This document shows, in pieces, positions 9,542-18,269 of a stretch of 43,549 bases of DNA. The DNA comes from an uncultured Prevotellaceae bacterium. Lineage in GTDB: Bacteria; Bacteroidota; Bacteroidia; Bacteroidales; Bacteroidaceae. Numbering within the stretch: the first letter of the stretch is position 1; each line of letters opens with the position of its first letter. The notes beneath the pieces were generated by a model. That model did not search any database. It was given only the letters and a program-made list of their open reading frames with translations, and had not been told where the DNA came from. A program made the translations under genes and the position numbers. The stretch spans positions 1 to 43,549 of the forward strand of contig ONYA01000019.1 in the NCBI GenBank assembly GCA_900321965.1, in the 5' to 3' direction.

Positions 9542-9922
9542 TTACTTCTTGGCCTTGGGACGCTTGGCACCGTACTTAGAGCGGCGCTGGGTACGGTTGG
9601 CAACACCGGCGGTATCGAGCGTACCGCGAACGATGTGGTAACGTACACCGGGCAGGTCCTTCACACGACCGCCACGCACCAGCACGATAGAGTGCTCCTG
9701 CAGGTTGTGTCCCTCACCGGGAATGTAACTGTTGACTTCCTTCTGGTTTGTCAGACGAACACGGGCTACCTTACGCATAGCCGAATTAGGCTTCTTCGGG
9801 GTCGTCGTGTAGACACGTACGCAGACACCGCGACGCTGAGGACAGTTGTCCAAAGCGGGTGACTTTGACTTGTCGACGATTACCCTTCTGCCTTTTCTTA
9901 CCAATTGTGAAATTGTAGGCAT
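9542..9922 (-). CDS. rpsL: 30S ribosomal protein S12
   Basis: The 126-residue product is S12, the decoding-centre protein. It begins [12 protein letters not shown], carries [13 protein letters not shown] with the Lys at the streptomycin-sensitive position, and has [13 protein letters not shown] near the end. It is the first gene of the str operon here. Its promoter -7 box is 94 bp upstream. In related Bacteroides, as I recall, DUF3467 and rpoC lie directly upstream. Here the adhesin island intervenes. Confidence 0.98.
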   Translation of the reverse strand: MPTISQLVRKGRRVIVDKSKSPALDNCPQRRGVCVRVYTTTPKKPNSAMRKVARVRLTNQKEVNSYIPGEGHNLQEHSIVLVRGGRVKDLPGVRYHIVRGTLDTAGVANRTQRRSKYGAKRPKAKK

Positions 9923-10015
9923 AATACTTTAATTTTTAATTTTTGATATATATTATTTTGTTTATATTCAGCTATTTACGCAATACGCCCTTACATTGTA
10001 AGCGAATTCGGGCTG

Positions 10016-10023
10016 CAAAGGTA
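10016..10023 (-). promoter_or_regulatory. rpsL operon promoter -7 box
   Basis: TACCTTTG on the minus strand matches TAnnTTTG and is followed by GCAG, as is usual. A good -33 TTTG is not present at 19-21 bp. The leader to the rpsL ATG is about 90 nt. Confidence 0.6.
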
Positions 10024-10151
10024 CAATTATTTTCCGATTCCACCTAATACTATTAAAAGAAATTTCAGGTTACAATAGCCGATTTAACATAAAATAATAT
10101 TTTTAACCCTCATTAACCTGACCGATTTCCCAAAGGAGTCGTCTTCTCACA

Positions 10152-10205
10152 TTCACGAGCGGCTTATATTTTTTCACGAGAGGCTTATATTTTTTCACGA
10201 GAGGC
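10152..10205. repeat. 21-bp tandem repeat, about 2.5 copies
   Basis: TTCACGAGAGGCTTATATTT-like units recur with TTCACGAG starting at 10152, 10173 and 10194. The period is exactly 21 bp, and the last unit diverges after GAGAGGC. Confidence 0.75.
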
Positions 10206-10214
10206 CGTGACGTT

Positions 10215-10303
10215 TTCGCACCTCGTACCTCTTACCTCTTCCCTCTTACTTCTTACTTCTTACCTCTTACCTCTTACCTCTCACCTCTCACCTCTCACCT
10301 CTA
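10215..10303. repeat. Degenerate heptamer tract (ACCTCTT/C)
   Basis: About a dozen units of ACCTCTT, ACTTCTT or ACCTCTC follow head to tail. Such tracts are prone to slippage. Similar sequence recurs at 24966-24995. Confidence 0.7.
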
Positions 10304-10322
10304 TATATGGTTGTCTTAACCC

Positions 10323-10408
10323 AAAAACACCCCGCCCATGTCGCCCATCCCGCCCGTAACCTTCAGAGAAGTTAGGAGCGACATGGGTGGGATGGGTGGG
10401 ATGTTTTT
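10323..10408 (-). terminator. Terminator of the first adhesin unit
   Basis: On the minus strand AAAAACATCCCACCCAT (10392-10408) pairs with ATGGGCGGGGTGTTTTT (10323-10339) over 17 positions, with one wobble and one mismatch. The 3' arm ends in five U. It lies about 35 bp past the small ORF at 10444. Confidence 0.6.
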
Positions 10409-10443
10409 AGCTTTCCTTATCCTAATACGCGCGCGTGCGCGAA

Positions 10444-10614
10444 CTATTCAAAAAACACGTCAAGTTCACGCGCCATTTGGTCGCCCGAGCCTGAATCGGG
10501 TGTGGGGTCTACCACGACATCGTTCGTCTGGTCGCCGCCGCTAAAGGCGATCATCTGTTGCAGAGCCACGGCTATCACCGTCGTCTCTGGCGTCATATAT
10601 TCTTTCTTTTTCAT
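10444..10614 (-). CDS. Small ORF downstream of adhesin, copy 1 (56 aa)
   Basis: ATG at 10614 opens a 56-residue frame (MKKKEYMTPETTVIAVALQQ, then MIAFSGGDQTNDVVV, ending RELDVFFE). It starts 15 bp after the large secreted-protein gene. A strong AAAAGGAG Shine-Dalgarno lies 9 nt before the ATG, unusual for Bacteroidetes. The same frame is kept in two other copies (15542-15712, 18270-18437) with substitutions but no stops, which favours real coding. There is no clear signal peptide. A Gly-Gly pair follows a hydrophobic stretch, loosely like double-glycine leaders. Short proteins starting MKKxYxxPE are common in Prevotella, and I know no function for them. Confidence 0.7.
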   Translation of the reverse strand: MKKKEYMTPETTVIAVALQQMIAFSGGDQTNDVVVDPTPDSGSGDQMARELDVFFE

Positions 10615-11270
10615 CGTTCCATTCTCCTTTTACTTGATTACAATCTTTTTACCATTGAAGATATAGAGGCCCTTGCGCGTCGGCTTCTTGTCGAGCTTCA
10701 AACCATCAATACTATACCATGCGCCATCAAACTTCCATTCTTCAATTCTTCCATTCTTCAATTCTACAACTCCTGTTGTTTCCTCGTCACCGAAGTTCAG
10801 GACGATGCTGCGGGCGCTATTAGGCTCGGCGGGCTCGGTGAACTGGAAGTAGGCGCGGCATGCCTTCAGCGTGCGGTCGATGCCCGTGTGCCGTAGCGTG
10901 TTGCCCGCCGTCATATAATAGATGTCAGTGTTGGTAGCGTTGATGTCGAAGGCGCCGTAGTAGCCGATGAACTGCACCTGGCCGCCGTCCGGCGAGATGC
11001 GGTTGTCGGTCTTGTCGATGGTGACACCTGTGAAGACGGGATTCACGATGTCCTCGCCCTCGGCCCACTTGATAATATAAGGTACGCCTGCGGAGAGCGT
11101 CGTCACAGCGTCGCCAAAGGTCAGGCTGACGGTGTTGCCGTTGACGGAGGCATCGGTCAGCGTCTTGGCGGTGGCGCCTGCTAACGGACTGTTAGCCAGC
11201 ACGACGTCGAAGGGCAGGCAGAGGGTGTTCCACTCGCCGTTCTTCTTCAGCGTGCGGTCGTCGAGCGTCA
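10444..11270 (-). repeat. Shared 3' cassette, copy 1
   Basis: About 0.8 kb covering the last ~213 codons of the large gene, the 15-bp spacer and the small ORF. It is nearly identical at base level to 15542-16360 and 18270-19090, while sequence further upstream in the three genes differs. Confidence 0.85.
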
Positions 11271-14247
11271 CATCGGCCAGCAGGTTGTCATTGGCAGCGA
11301 CGACGGCACTGTTCTTTGCGTCGGTAGCAGCCTCGCTGTCGTTGTCGGCCAGGGTGATATGGCGGATGACTTCTGCCTTCAAGTCAAAACCTGCAGCTAA
11401 GCCGCTTTCATAATGATAAAAGTGAAGCAGCATATACTTGCCTGTACTTTCCACGTCAATAGTCTTATTACCAGTGTAACATGTTATCTGGTTACTGTCC
11501 GAATTGCTGTCATAGAAATAGAGGTAATCACTGTTTAGCATTTTCGTGGTTCCTGTCACACGGATAGTACAACCCTCGGGAGCTGTGAGCAACATATAGT
11601 TATGGTAGCTCGCACGGTTATTAGAGTAGTTGCCCTCGGCGCCACCGTTATCATAGATTTTAAACGAGGTGACTTTTTCTGGTATGTTGACTTTTAGTGC
11701 ATAGGCGTAGGCAGGGGGTGTGTAGACAGGCATGTCGACAGACAATTCGCTCTTTGAAACGAATGTCGGCGTGATATTCACATAGTTTGCCGGCATCTTA
11801 AAGCGGACCTCATTCCCACTATACCACAGACCGCCAGTGAAAGACACGTCATGGTTTGCGCCATCCTTGATGACAAGCTTATTGAGGAAAAAGCCGTTAG
11901 CGGCATTTACTGTCATGTTGACATCAGAGTTAACACTGGCCGCTCCTAAATTTGGAGTCAGACCACCATACATGTGATCGGCAACCTTATAATTGTAATT
12001 GCCCGCAGAAGCATTGATGACCCTTACTGTCAAATCTAAATCAGCGTCACAATCTTGGGTCTGTCCGAAGAAATAGAGCAGCATCTTGTTACTCGTGCTG
12101 GTATATGCACCAATATCTGCTCCGGAAGGATTACCGAAGCCATAAGGAGTCAATTGACTCGTGTTGGAACTACTGTTATACACATGGAACCACTGATAGT
12201 TCGGATCGGAATAGACAGTACCGGTAACCTCCAGCACACAACCCTCTGGTGCCTTCAGCAGCAAATAGGAAGCTTTACTATAATGGACACTGCCGTTTTT
12301 ACCGGCGTAGTCATAAACCTTGAACGAGGTGACACCGGCGGGAATGTTGACAACCTTGGCATCGGCGGGACTGGCAGATGCCAACGGCATGGTAACATAG
12401 AGACCGCCTTCGGCAGTAAATTTATTAGTAAAGGTGGGAGTCACCGTAACAGGTTTCTTGGGCATGGTGAATGTTGCCACATTGTCGGTGTACCAGCCGC
12501 CTTCCACATGTATGGCCTTACCTGCCTCATCCACAACGGTGAAATCAGCGGGCAGATAACTGCTATTCTCCGGGGTTGCCGTCAGCGTCACGGTGCTGCC
12601 GACACCTGCCGCACCGGGCGTTGCCTCTACGGAGCCACCAGAAGCATCGTTTACGATAATCGCCTTGAGGTCAGCAGTACTGAGCAGTGTCACCGTCAAA
12701 TCGAGGCCTTCGCCGACACTGTTACTTGTACTACGGAAATAGATATGCATATATCTGCCAGTGGTTATCAGCTCGCCGATATCCACGCCACTTGTAGAGG
12801 TATATTGATACTCACCTAACTGTTTGACTGAAGTGGCCTCGATGTCGTCATATACCCGTAAATAATCATATGTAGCGTATGTCTTCACTGTGCCGCTAAG
12901 CTGAATGACATAACCTTCAGGTGCCGTTAGCTGGAGATGACTATTACCTGAGAGATACTTGCCATTCTTTCCGCCAGTGTCATAAACCTTGAATGGTGTG
13001 GTGAAATCAGCCACCGACAGGTCAATGGCGGTAGTGCCATTAACCGGCATGTTGACATAGTAGTAACCCAGTTCGTCGAGACTGAAATCACGGTCGATAG
13101 ACAAATTCATCGGCGCGAAATCTACGAAGAAATTGTGTTTCAACGTGCCGCTGTAGCCGTTAGAGGTGTTTCCCGTCACGGTCATCGTGTAGTCGCCCTT
13201 ATCCTTTACAGGGCTGGGTGAGTATGTCACGGAGTAGTTTTCGGCGTCAATAACGTTGCCGTCCATATCCTTCACCGTAGGTGTAACAGCAATCTCCGAC
13301 CCAGTGTGATTGAAGAAGTCACTGCACACGATACTGCCTCCCGCGATATTCTTGATATCCAGAACAGGCACTACCCTGCCGTCTTTTATCTCCCAGCCAC
13401 GGCCGAAGGCTGCCAGGAGCTCTTCATCGGTCCGCGTGCCGACAGCTGTTCCTTGCTCCGCGCCAAAGAGCATTGTATAGTAGCTGTTTTCCAGCGCCGT
13501 ATAGCCGTTACAGGAGAATGTGCTGCTGTCCTCTTCTCCAAAAGTTATCTCTGTAGGTGCAAAGAGGCAGTTAGCGATATTCAGTTTTGATGTGACATAG
13601 TGATTGCCCACAAAGCCACCACACCCTTTTGTTGTCTTCTGAGCAAGCAGGCTGCCGTCGAAACGGCAGTTGGTAATGGTAGTGGTGCCGGCACCACCAA
13701 TAAAACCGACAAAACCGCCGTGACGGCCATTGAGACTGTTACTGTTTAAATTGCTGTTGATGGTAACGCTACTCCAACAGTTGATGATGTTAACCGTACC
13801 ATCGTACACTTGTCCGATAAGCCCTCCTGCGTTTTGATTAGTACTTGTTGTCGTGATAGAACCGCCTACATGCAGTCGCTTGATGGTACAGTATGAAACA
13901 TAGCGGAACGGAGCACAGTTATCCGAACTTGATGTTAGGTTAAGGGTCATGGTGTGGCCGTCGCCGTCGAAGGTGCCACGGAAGAGGTAACTACTACCCG
14001 TTCCTACCATCGTGCTGACATTGATGTCGGCACCGAGCTTGTAGTACTTGCTGCGATAAGTGGAGTTCGTACTTTGGTTGTTAATCCAGTCGGCAAACGT
14101 CTCCCAGTCGGCATCGTCGTTAATCACATACGGATCGGCCGAGGTGCCGCTACCCGTAATGGTTGCCCTCGCATTCTGCCCCGTCATCGCTGCCACTATC
14201 GTCAACAACATGACGAGGACTTGGTTAAGGATTCTTGTTCTTTTCAT
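10630..14247 (-). CDS. Large secreted modular adhesin-like protein 1
   Basis: The 1205-residue protein has a signal peptide (MKRTRILNQVLVMLLTIVAAM...NARA). An N-terminal beta-helix with GLUG-like GGLIG/GGFVG turns spans about 30-300. An Ig-like YDG-type domain follows (about 300-375). Then come three CUB-like beta domains (FKVYDTGGKNGKY, FKVYDYAGKNGSV, FKIYDNGGAEGNY), separated by two InlB-B-like repeats ending in xxMPxxxVxVTPTF. The C-terminal ~213 residues belong to the shared cassette and end GLYIFNGKKIVIK, a Prevotella-type tail that may act in export or surface anchoring. No catalytic motif is seen. A surface adhesin or glycan-binding protein is likely. It is transcribed away from the 7TM-AraC gene at 14431, whose operator-like repeats overlap its promoter region. 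Confidence 0.8.
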   Translation of the reverse strand: MKRTRILNQVLVMLLTIVAAMTGQNARATITGSGTSADPYVINDDADWETFADWINNQSTNSTYRSKYYKLGADINVSTMVGTGSSYLFRGTFDGDGHTMTLNLTSSSDNCAPFRYVSYCTIKRLHVGGSITTTSTNQNAGGLIGQVYDGTVNIINCWSSVTINSNLNSNSLNGRHGGFVGFIGGAGTTTITNCRFDGSLLAQKTTKGCGGFVGNHYVTSKLNIANCLFAPTEITFGEEDSSTFSCNGYTALENSYYTMLFGAEQGTAVGTRTDEELLAAFGRGWEIKDGRVVPVLDIKNIAGGSIVCSDFFNHTGSEIAVTPTVKDMDGNVIDAENYSVTYSPSPVKDKGDYTMTVTGNTSNGYSGTLKHNFFVDFAPMNLSIDRDFSLDELGYYYVNMPVNGTTAIDLSVADFTTPFKVYDTGGKNGKYLSGNSHLQLTAPEGYVIQLSGTVKTYATYDYLRVYDDIEATSVKQLGEYQYTSTSGVDIGELITTGRYMHIYFRSTSNSVGEGLDLTVTLLSTADLKAIIVNDASGGSVEATPGAAGVGSTVTLTATPENSSYLPADFTVVDEAGKAIHVEGGWYTDNVATFTMPKKPVTVTPTFTNKFTAEGGLYVTMPLASASPADAKVVNIPAGVTSFKVYDYAGKNGSVHYSKASYLLLKAPEGCVLEVTGTVYSDPNYQWFHVYNSSSNTSQLTPYGFGNPSGADIGAYTSTSNKMLLYFFGQTQDCDADLDLTVRVINASAGNYNYKVADHMYGGLTPNLGAASVNSDVNMTVNAANGFFLNKLVIKDGANHDVSFTGGLWYSGNEVRFKMPANYVNITPTFVSKSELSVDMPVYTPPAYAYALKVNIPEKVTSFKIYDNGGAEGNYSNNRASYHNYMLLTAPEGCTIRVTGTTKMLNSDYLYFYDSNSDSNQITCYTGNKTIDVESTGKYMLLHFYHYESGLAAGFDLKAEVIRHITLADNDSEAATDAKNSAVVAANDNLLADVTLDDRTLKKNGEWNTLCLPFDVVLANSPLAGATAKTLTDASVNGNTVSLTFGDAVTTLSAGVPYIIKWAEGEDIVNPVFTGVTIDKTDNRISPDGGQVQFIGYYGAFDINATNTDIYYMTAGNTLRHTGIDRTLKACRAYFQFTEPAEPNSARSIVLNFGDEETTGVVELKNGRIEEWKFDGAWYSIDGLKLDKKPTRKGLYIFNGKKIVIK

Positions 14248-14272
14248 ATCGATTAATATAGTTTTTCGGCCA

Positions 14273-14280
14273 CTAAATTA
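14273..14280 (-). promoter_or_regulatory. Weak -7 box of adhesin 1
   Basis: TAATTTAG on the minus strand deviates from TAnnTTTG, and no -33 element is visible. A poor promoter next to repeats suggests that an activator is needed. Confidence 0.4.
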
Positions 14281-14298
14281 CGGAAAAGCTGCGAAACG

Positions 14299-14349
14299 AC
14301 GTGTTGCTATTCGCCTTTTGGTGTTGCAAAACAGGGGAACAGGTGTTGC
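14299..14349. promoter_or_regulatory. Triple GTGTTGC repeat, candidate AraC-type operator
   Basis: GTGTTGC occurs at 14301-14307, 14321-14327 and 14343-14349, with spacings of 20 and 22 bp, about two helical turns. The first copy covers the -33 region of the leftward adhesin promoter. The block lies 25-100 bp upstream of the rightward regulator promoter. A similar block exists upstream of the second regulator (23640-23693). Confidence 0.5.
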
Positions 14350-14374
14350 AATTCGACGAATTACAACAATTTTC

Positions 14375-14405
14375 TTGGTTGTTACACGGATTTTTCGTAC
14401 ATTTG
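14375..14405 (+). promoter_or_regulatory. Promoter of 7TM-AraC regulator 1
   Basis: TTGG (14375-14378) is followed after 19 bp by TACATTTG (14398-14405), then GCACC, in good agreement with the Bacteroidetes consensus. The leader is about 20-25 nt. Confidence 0.6.
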
Positions 14406-14430
14406 CACCGACGACCTAAAACAAGCTCGC

Positions 14431-15513
14431 ATGAAAGAGATGCAAATGACAGCCATGGTGCTGACGCTCGTCATGGCAACCATCCTCTTAGTGATGATAC
14501 CCTCTGAGGCCAGCAACGACCGCGTGCGCAACCGCTCGCGGTGGCTGATGACCAGCGGTCTGCTGCTGCTCAGCCTGCAGTTCTTCCTGCAATATACGCT
14601 GGGACTGCGACAGAAAGGTGTGGAGCAGGCCGTAGCACTCAACCTGCTTCTCTTTACCCCCAGCGCCATGATGATGTCGCTGAGTGTCGTCAACCTGCAG
14701 CGGCAGGGAAACCTGCTGAAAAGCGACTGGATAGTGGGCGTTGCCGCCTGTGTCTCCGTATGTGTGCTGCTGGCCTGGGCACTGCTGACCGACACGTCAC
14801 ACCTGCTTGGGATAGAGATGGCCGGCTGCATCGTCTTCATCGCCATGCAGACCTACTACGCCGTCTGCGTCGCCATCCAGCTGAAGCGCATGAGAGCCAT
14901 ACTGGCCGACTACTACGACGAGGAGCACCCCGGACTGCTACGCTGGATGCTGCTGGGCATGGGCGGTATGCAGGCCCTCGCCCTCACCGTACCTTTCGGC
15001 CTCTTCCTCCAAGGCAGCAACCTGGCGCTCTACGGCACCCTCTTCGTGGTTGCCATCACCTACCAGTGGTTCAGTTTCGTACGCTATATCATCACCGCCG
15101 AAGCCAGCCGCGTGAAAAAGGCCGAGATGAGCGAAGGTGGTGAAGAGTCAAAAGCGAAGAAGCTACCGGCCCTGGGCTCTTCGCTTCCCATCAACCAGTG
15201 GGTCGACGCGAAGAAATTCCTGCGCCACGGACTGACACGCCCCGAGGTGGCCCGCGAGATGGGCATCTCCGACCATCAGCTCGGCATCTGGATCAAGTCC
15301 TCGGGCTACGCCTCCTTCTCGCAGTGGATCACCACCCTCCGCATCGACGAGGCCAAGCGCCTGCTGCGCGAACAGCCCGACTACGACATCGGCACCATCG
15401 CCGGCCAACTCGGCTTCGAGCGCACCCACTTCCACCGCACTTTCAAGGCGCAGACAGGCCAGTCGCCCTCGGAGTATCAGCGCGACATCAAGAAAAATCC
15501 CGGAACCGATTAA
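14431..15513 (+). CDS. Membrane-bound AraC-family regulator 1 (7TM-HTH)
   Basis: The 360-residue protein has about seven N-terminal hydrophobic segments (residues 5-220) and a C-terminal AraC/XylS DNA-binding region (about 255-355). The latter contains MGISDHQLGIWIKSSG as first helix-turn-helix, LRIDEAKRLL as linker helix and IGTIAGQLGFERTHFHRTFK as second. It should sense a signal at or through the inner membrane and activate transcription while membrane-anchored. It is paralogous to 23754-24884: the N-termini align (QMTAMVL with QFTALVL), as do RWLMTS/RWLMTA and QFFLQYTLGLR/QFLIQYTLQLR. It is divergent from adhesin 1 with a shared 183-bp control region, so adhesin 1 is the most likely target. 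The stop codon lies in the loop of the terminator at 15495. Confidence 0.85.
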   Translation: MKEMQMTAMVLTLVMATILLVMIPSEASNDRVRNRSRWLMTSGLLLLSLQFFLQYTLGLRQKGVEQAVALNLLLFTPSAMMMSLSVVNLQRQGNLLKSDWIVGVAACVSVCVLLAWALLTDTSHLLGIEMAGCIVFIAMQTYYAVCVAIQLKRMRAILADYYDEEHPGLLRWMLLGMGGMQALALTVPFGLFLQGSNLALYGTLFVVAITYQWFSFVRYIITAEASRVKKAEMSEGGEESKAKKLPALGSSLPINQWVDAKKFLRHGLTRPEVAREMGISDHQLGIWIKSSGYASFSQWITTLRIDEAKRLLREQPDYDIGTIAGQLGFERTHFHRTFKAQTGQSPSEYQRDIKKNPGTD

Positions 15514-15527
15514 CGATTCCGGGATTT
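15495..15527. terminator. Bidirectional intrinsic terminator
   Basis: An 11-bp perfect stem AAATCCCGGAA (15495-15505) / TTCCGGGATTT (15517-15527) has an 11-nt loop containing the regulator stop codon. On the minus strand it runs into five U, ending the adhesin 3-adhesin 2 transcript. On the plus strand the tail is weaker. Confidence 0.8.
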
Positions 15528-15541
15528 CTGCTTTCAGAGTC

Positions 15542-15712
15542 CTATTGGAAAAACACGTCGAGTTCACGCGACATCTGGTCGCCCGAGCCTGAATCGGGTG
15601 TGGGGTCTACCACGACACCGTTCGTCTGGTCGCCGCCGCTAAAGGCGATCATCTGTTGCAGAGCAACGGCTATCACCGTCGTCTCTGGCGTCATATATTC
15701 TTTCTTTTTCAT
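15542..15712 (-). CDS. Small ORF downstream of adhesin, copy 2 (56 aa)
   Basis: ATG at 15712 (or the in-frame ATG at 15715) opens a frame that differs from copy 1 at only a few residues (NGVVV for NDVVV, QMSRE for QMARE, ending FFQ). The AAAAGGAG ribosome-binding site and the 15-bp distance to the upstream gene are the same. It ends 15 bp before the terminator at 15495-15527. Function unknown; see copy 1. Confidence 0.7.
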   Translation of the reverse strand: MKKKEYMTPETTVIAVALQQMIAFSGGDQTNGVVVDPTPDSGSGDQMSRELDVFFQ

Positions 15713-16360
15713 CATTCTGTTCTCCTTTTACTTGATCACAATCTTTTTACCATTGAAGATATAGAGGCCCTTGCGTGTCGGCTTCTTGTCGAGCTTCACG
15801 CCATCAATGCTATACCATGCGCCATCAGACTTCAATTCTTCAATTCTTCCATTCTTCAATTCTACAACTCCTGTTGTTTCCTCGTCTCCCAAGTTCAGGA
15901 CGATGTTGCGGGCGCTATTGGGCTCGCCAAACTTGAAGTAGGCGCGGCAGGCCTTCAGTGTGCGGGGCACGCCCGTGTGTCGGAGCGTGTTGCCCGCCGT
16001 CATATAATAGATGTCTGTGTTGTAATAAGAGATGTCGAAGGCGTCGTAGTAGCCGATGAACTGCACCTGGCCTTCAGCCTTCGTGATGCTGTGGTCGGTC
16101 TTGTCGATGGTGACACCCGTGAAGACGGGGTTCACGATGTCCGAGCCCGAGGCCCACTTAATAATATAAGGTACGCCTGCGGAGAGCGTCGTCACAGCAT
16201 CGCTGAAGTTCAGCGTGACGGTGTTGCCGTTGACAGAGGCAGTGGTCAGCGTCTTGGCAGTGGCGCCTGCTAACGGACTGTTAGCCAGCACGACGTCGAA
16301 GGGCAGGCAGAGGGTGTTCCACTCGCCATTCTTCTTCAGCGTGCGGTCGTCGAGCTTCAC
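15542..16360 (-). repeat. Shared 3' cassette, copy 2
   Basis: Equivalent to 10444-11270 and 18270-19090. It differs by scattered substitutions and by loss of the short EPA segment in FTEPAEPNSAR (here FGEPNSAR). Confidence 0.85.
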
Positions 16361-18238
16361 AGTGACGATGTCCTCATTCTTCAGCTTCGTGCTGTTATCA
16401 GTAGCGTAGTCGACCAGCAGGATGCAACCAAAGATCTTCTTGCCGCCGATGTTCGCCTTGGTAGCGGTTACATTCGTGCCGTCGAGGACGAAATGCTTGC
16501 CGTCGGCGAAGGTCAGTGTGCTGATTCTATCGCTGTAGCTGCTGGCATAGATGAAGTCGGTAGTGTTAGTCCAGCCAAGTGTCACCGTTCCACTATTGTA
16601 GTCTGCGGAGCAGCCCGGACCAATACCGGGAGCACTGTTGCCGCCAGTTGCCGTTACCTGCCCACCGTTAATGGTGACGTTGCCGCACTGACCGTAGTTG
16701 CCGCTCCAGCTGTCCTTGCCGCCGCCGATGCCGGCACCGTAAGAACCACCTGTGGCATTAACCACGCCGCCGTTGATGATAATCCTGCCGCCGTTGCCGT
16801 TGTGTTCATCACCGCCGATACCGGCAGCGTAAGGGCCGCCTTCGGCATTGATTACGCCGCCATTGATGATGAGCGTACCCGCATCGTAGGCACCAATGCC
16901 CGATTTGCTTTGAGCGTTGCCGTTGCTGGTGAGTGTGCCTGTGCCGTCGATGGTCAGCTGGTTGCCGTTAGACAGCTCAATGCCCTTAGAGGCAGTGAGG
17001 GTTGTACCTTCGCCAAGGAGGAGCTTCACGGTGCCGCTGACGGTGATACGGCTGCTGACAGTCACGTTGCTCGTAACCTTGTAGGTCAGGCCATCTTTAA
17101 AGGTGGTGGTCTCCGATGTCACGGGGATGCCGTCGCCCACGGTGAAGTTGATGACTCTTGTACCCGTGTAGTTGCTGGTGCCAGTGAGAGTGAGGGTGTA
17201 GTCGCCAGAGGCCTGCACTGTGGCAGGTGAGAACGTAGCGGTGTAGTCAGTGCCGAGGGTCAGCAAGTTACCGTTGATATCGGTCACAGTATAAGTCACG
17301 GGAATCTCCGAACCCGTATATAAATAATAAGGTTCTACGCCGCTGATGATGGCATCGGCCAGGTTGTTGCTGACCATGACGGGAACGACGTTTTCTCCAC
17401 TCACCTGCCAACCGCTGCCGAGGGCGCTGGCGAGTTCAGTAGCGTTCTTCGAGTCAACGGCCGTGCCCTGCGTGGTGCCGAGGGCGGTAGTGTAGTAGCT
17501 GTTGGTCAGTGTCGGATTATCATTGCGCGCGAAGGTGGAGGTACCGTAGGAGCCGATAGCATACTTGCCTTCGGGGATAGCTGCGGGGGCAAAGAGGCAG
17601 TTCTCGATGGTGAGCGCATTGTTGTGCCACCCCACGAAGCCGCCGCACGAATTGGTACGATTCTCACTGGTGCAGCAGATGACACCGTCGAAGAGGCTGT
17701 TCTTGATGACAACATTCGTGCCCGATACGCCAATAAAACCACCGTGAGTGCCGTCGCCAGAGACATCGCTGACGATGGTGACGCTGCTCCAGCAGTTGCG
17801 GATAGTTACGTTAGTGCGGGCTTCGCCAATGAGGCCGCTGCCGTACTTAAAGCTGTTCGTGGTCACTGTTCCTGCTGTGTGCAGGCCTATGATAGTGGCA
17901 CCTTCGGCATAACAGAAAGGGGCGCAAAACTCGTCAGAGCTGGACAGATTGACTGTCAGCGTATGGCCATTGCCGAAGAAATAGCCCTGGAATTTGTAGG
18001 AACTTGTTCCCACCATCTTAGTGGTGCTCACATCAGCAGTAAGCCGCACATAGACACCGCTGGCCCAATAGGCAGGTTTTGTGGCAAACGCCTCATAGGC
18101 GGCATCGCTGTTGATGATGTACGGGTCAGCCGCTGTGCCGCTACCCGTAAGTGATTGTGCCCACGTCGTTGCCGAGCTGAGCACGGCGAGCAGCAGCGTC
18201 ATGGCTGCGCGCGCCAGAAACAGTCTTCTTTGTTTCAT
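15728..18238 (-). CDS. Large secreted modular adhesin-like protein 2
   Basis: The 836-residue protein has a signal peptide (MKQRRLFLARAAMTLLLAVLSS...TTWAQ). The N-terminal beta-helix (about 25-285) resembles that of adhesin 1 (SGLIGEARTNVTIRNCWSSV, GGFVGWHNN). An Ig-like YDG-type domain follows (about 290-365). A beta-solenoid-like region (about 370-610) has repeated INGGxVxAxGGxYGAGIGG units, of the kind annotated as carbohydrate-binding in Bacteroidetes. The C-terminal ~211 residues are the shared cassette ending GLYIFNGKKIVIK. The gene starts 31 bp after the small ORF of adhesin 3 with no terminator between, so both cassettes are probably one transcript. No catalytic residues are evident. 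Confidence 0.8.
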   Translation of the reverse strand: MKQRRLFLARAAMTLLLAVLSSATTWAQSLTGSGTAADPYIINSDAAYEAFATKPAYWASGVYVRLTADVSTTKMVGTSSYKFQGYFFGNGHTLTVNLSSSDEFCAPFCYAEGATIIGLHTAGTVTTNSFKYGSGLIGEARTNVTIRNCWSSVTIVSDVSGDGTHGGFIGVSGTNVVIKNSLFDGVICCTSENRTNSCGGFVGWHNNALTIENCLFAPAAIPEGKYAIGSYGTSTFARNDNPTLTNSYYTTALGTTQGTAVDSKNATELASALGSGWQVSGENVVPVMVSNNLADAIISGVEPYYLYTGSEIPVTYTVTDINGNLLTLGTDYTATFSPATVQASGDYTLTLTGTSNYTGTRVINFTVGDGIPVTSETTTFKDGLTYKVTSNVTVSSRITVSGTVKLLLGEGTTLTASKGIELSNGNQLTIDGTGTLTSNGNAQSKSGIGAYDAGTLIINGGVINAEGGPYAAGIGGDEHNGNGGRIIINGGVVNATGGSYGAGIGGGKDSWSGNYGQCGNVTINGGQVTATGGNSAPGIGPGCSADYNSGTVTLGWTNTTDFIYASSYSDRISTLTFADGKHFVLDGTNVTATKANIGGKKIFGCILLVDYATDNSTKLKNEDIVTVKLDDRTLKKNGEWNTLCLPFDVVLANSPLAGATAKTLTTASVNGNTVTLNFSDAVTTLSAGVPYIIKWASGSDIVNPVFTGVTIDKTDHSITKAEGQVQFIGYYDAFDISYYNTDIYYMTAGNTLRHTGVPRTLKACRAYFKFGEPNSARNIVLNLGDEETTGVVELKNGRIEELKSDGAWYSIDGVKLDKKPTRKGLYIFNGKKIVIK

Positions 18239-18269
18239 CTTATGATTATGGTTAATGGTTGTTGTTTAT

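Larger units (their letters stand above)
10024..10443. other. Non-coding spacer upstream of rpsL
   Basis: No gene is visible. It contains an AT-rich segment behind the rpsL promoter, a 21-bp tandem repeat, a run of ACCTCTT-type heptamers, a terminator hairpin for the adhesin unit, and an alternating GC stretch (CGCGCGCGTGCGCG near 10427). Confidence 0.6.

Noticed and set aside
10152-10205. CRISPR array
   Set aside because: The repeats are directly adjacent with a 21-bp period and no unique spacers, and there are no cas genes.
10444-10614. RiPP precursor of the CFB double-glycine family
   Set aside because: The Gly-Gly context does not match the known leader pattern, and no maturase or peptidase-transporter gene is adjacent.
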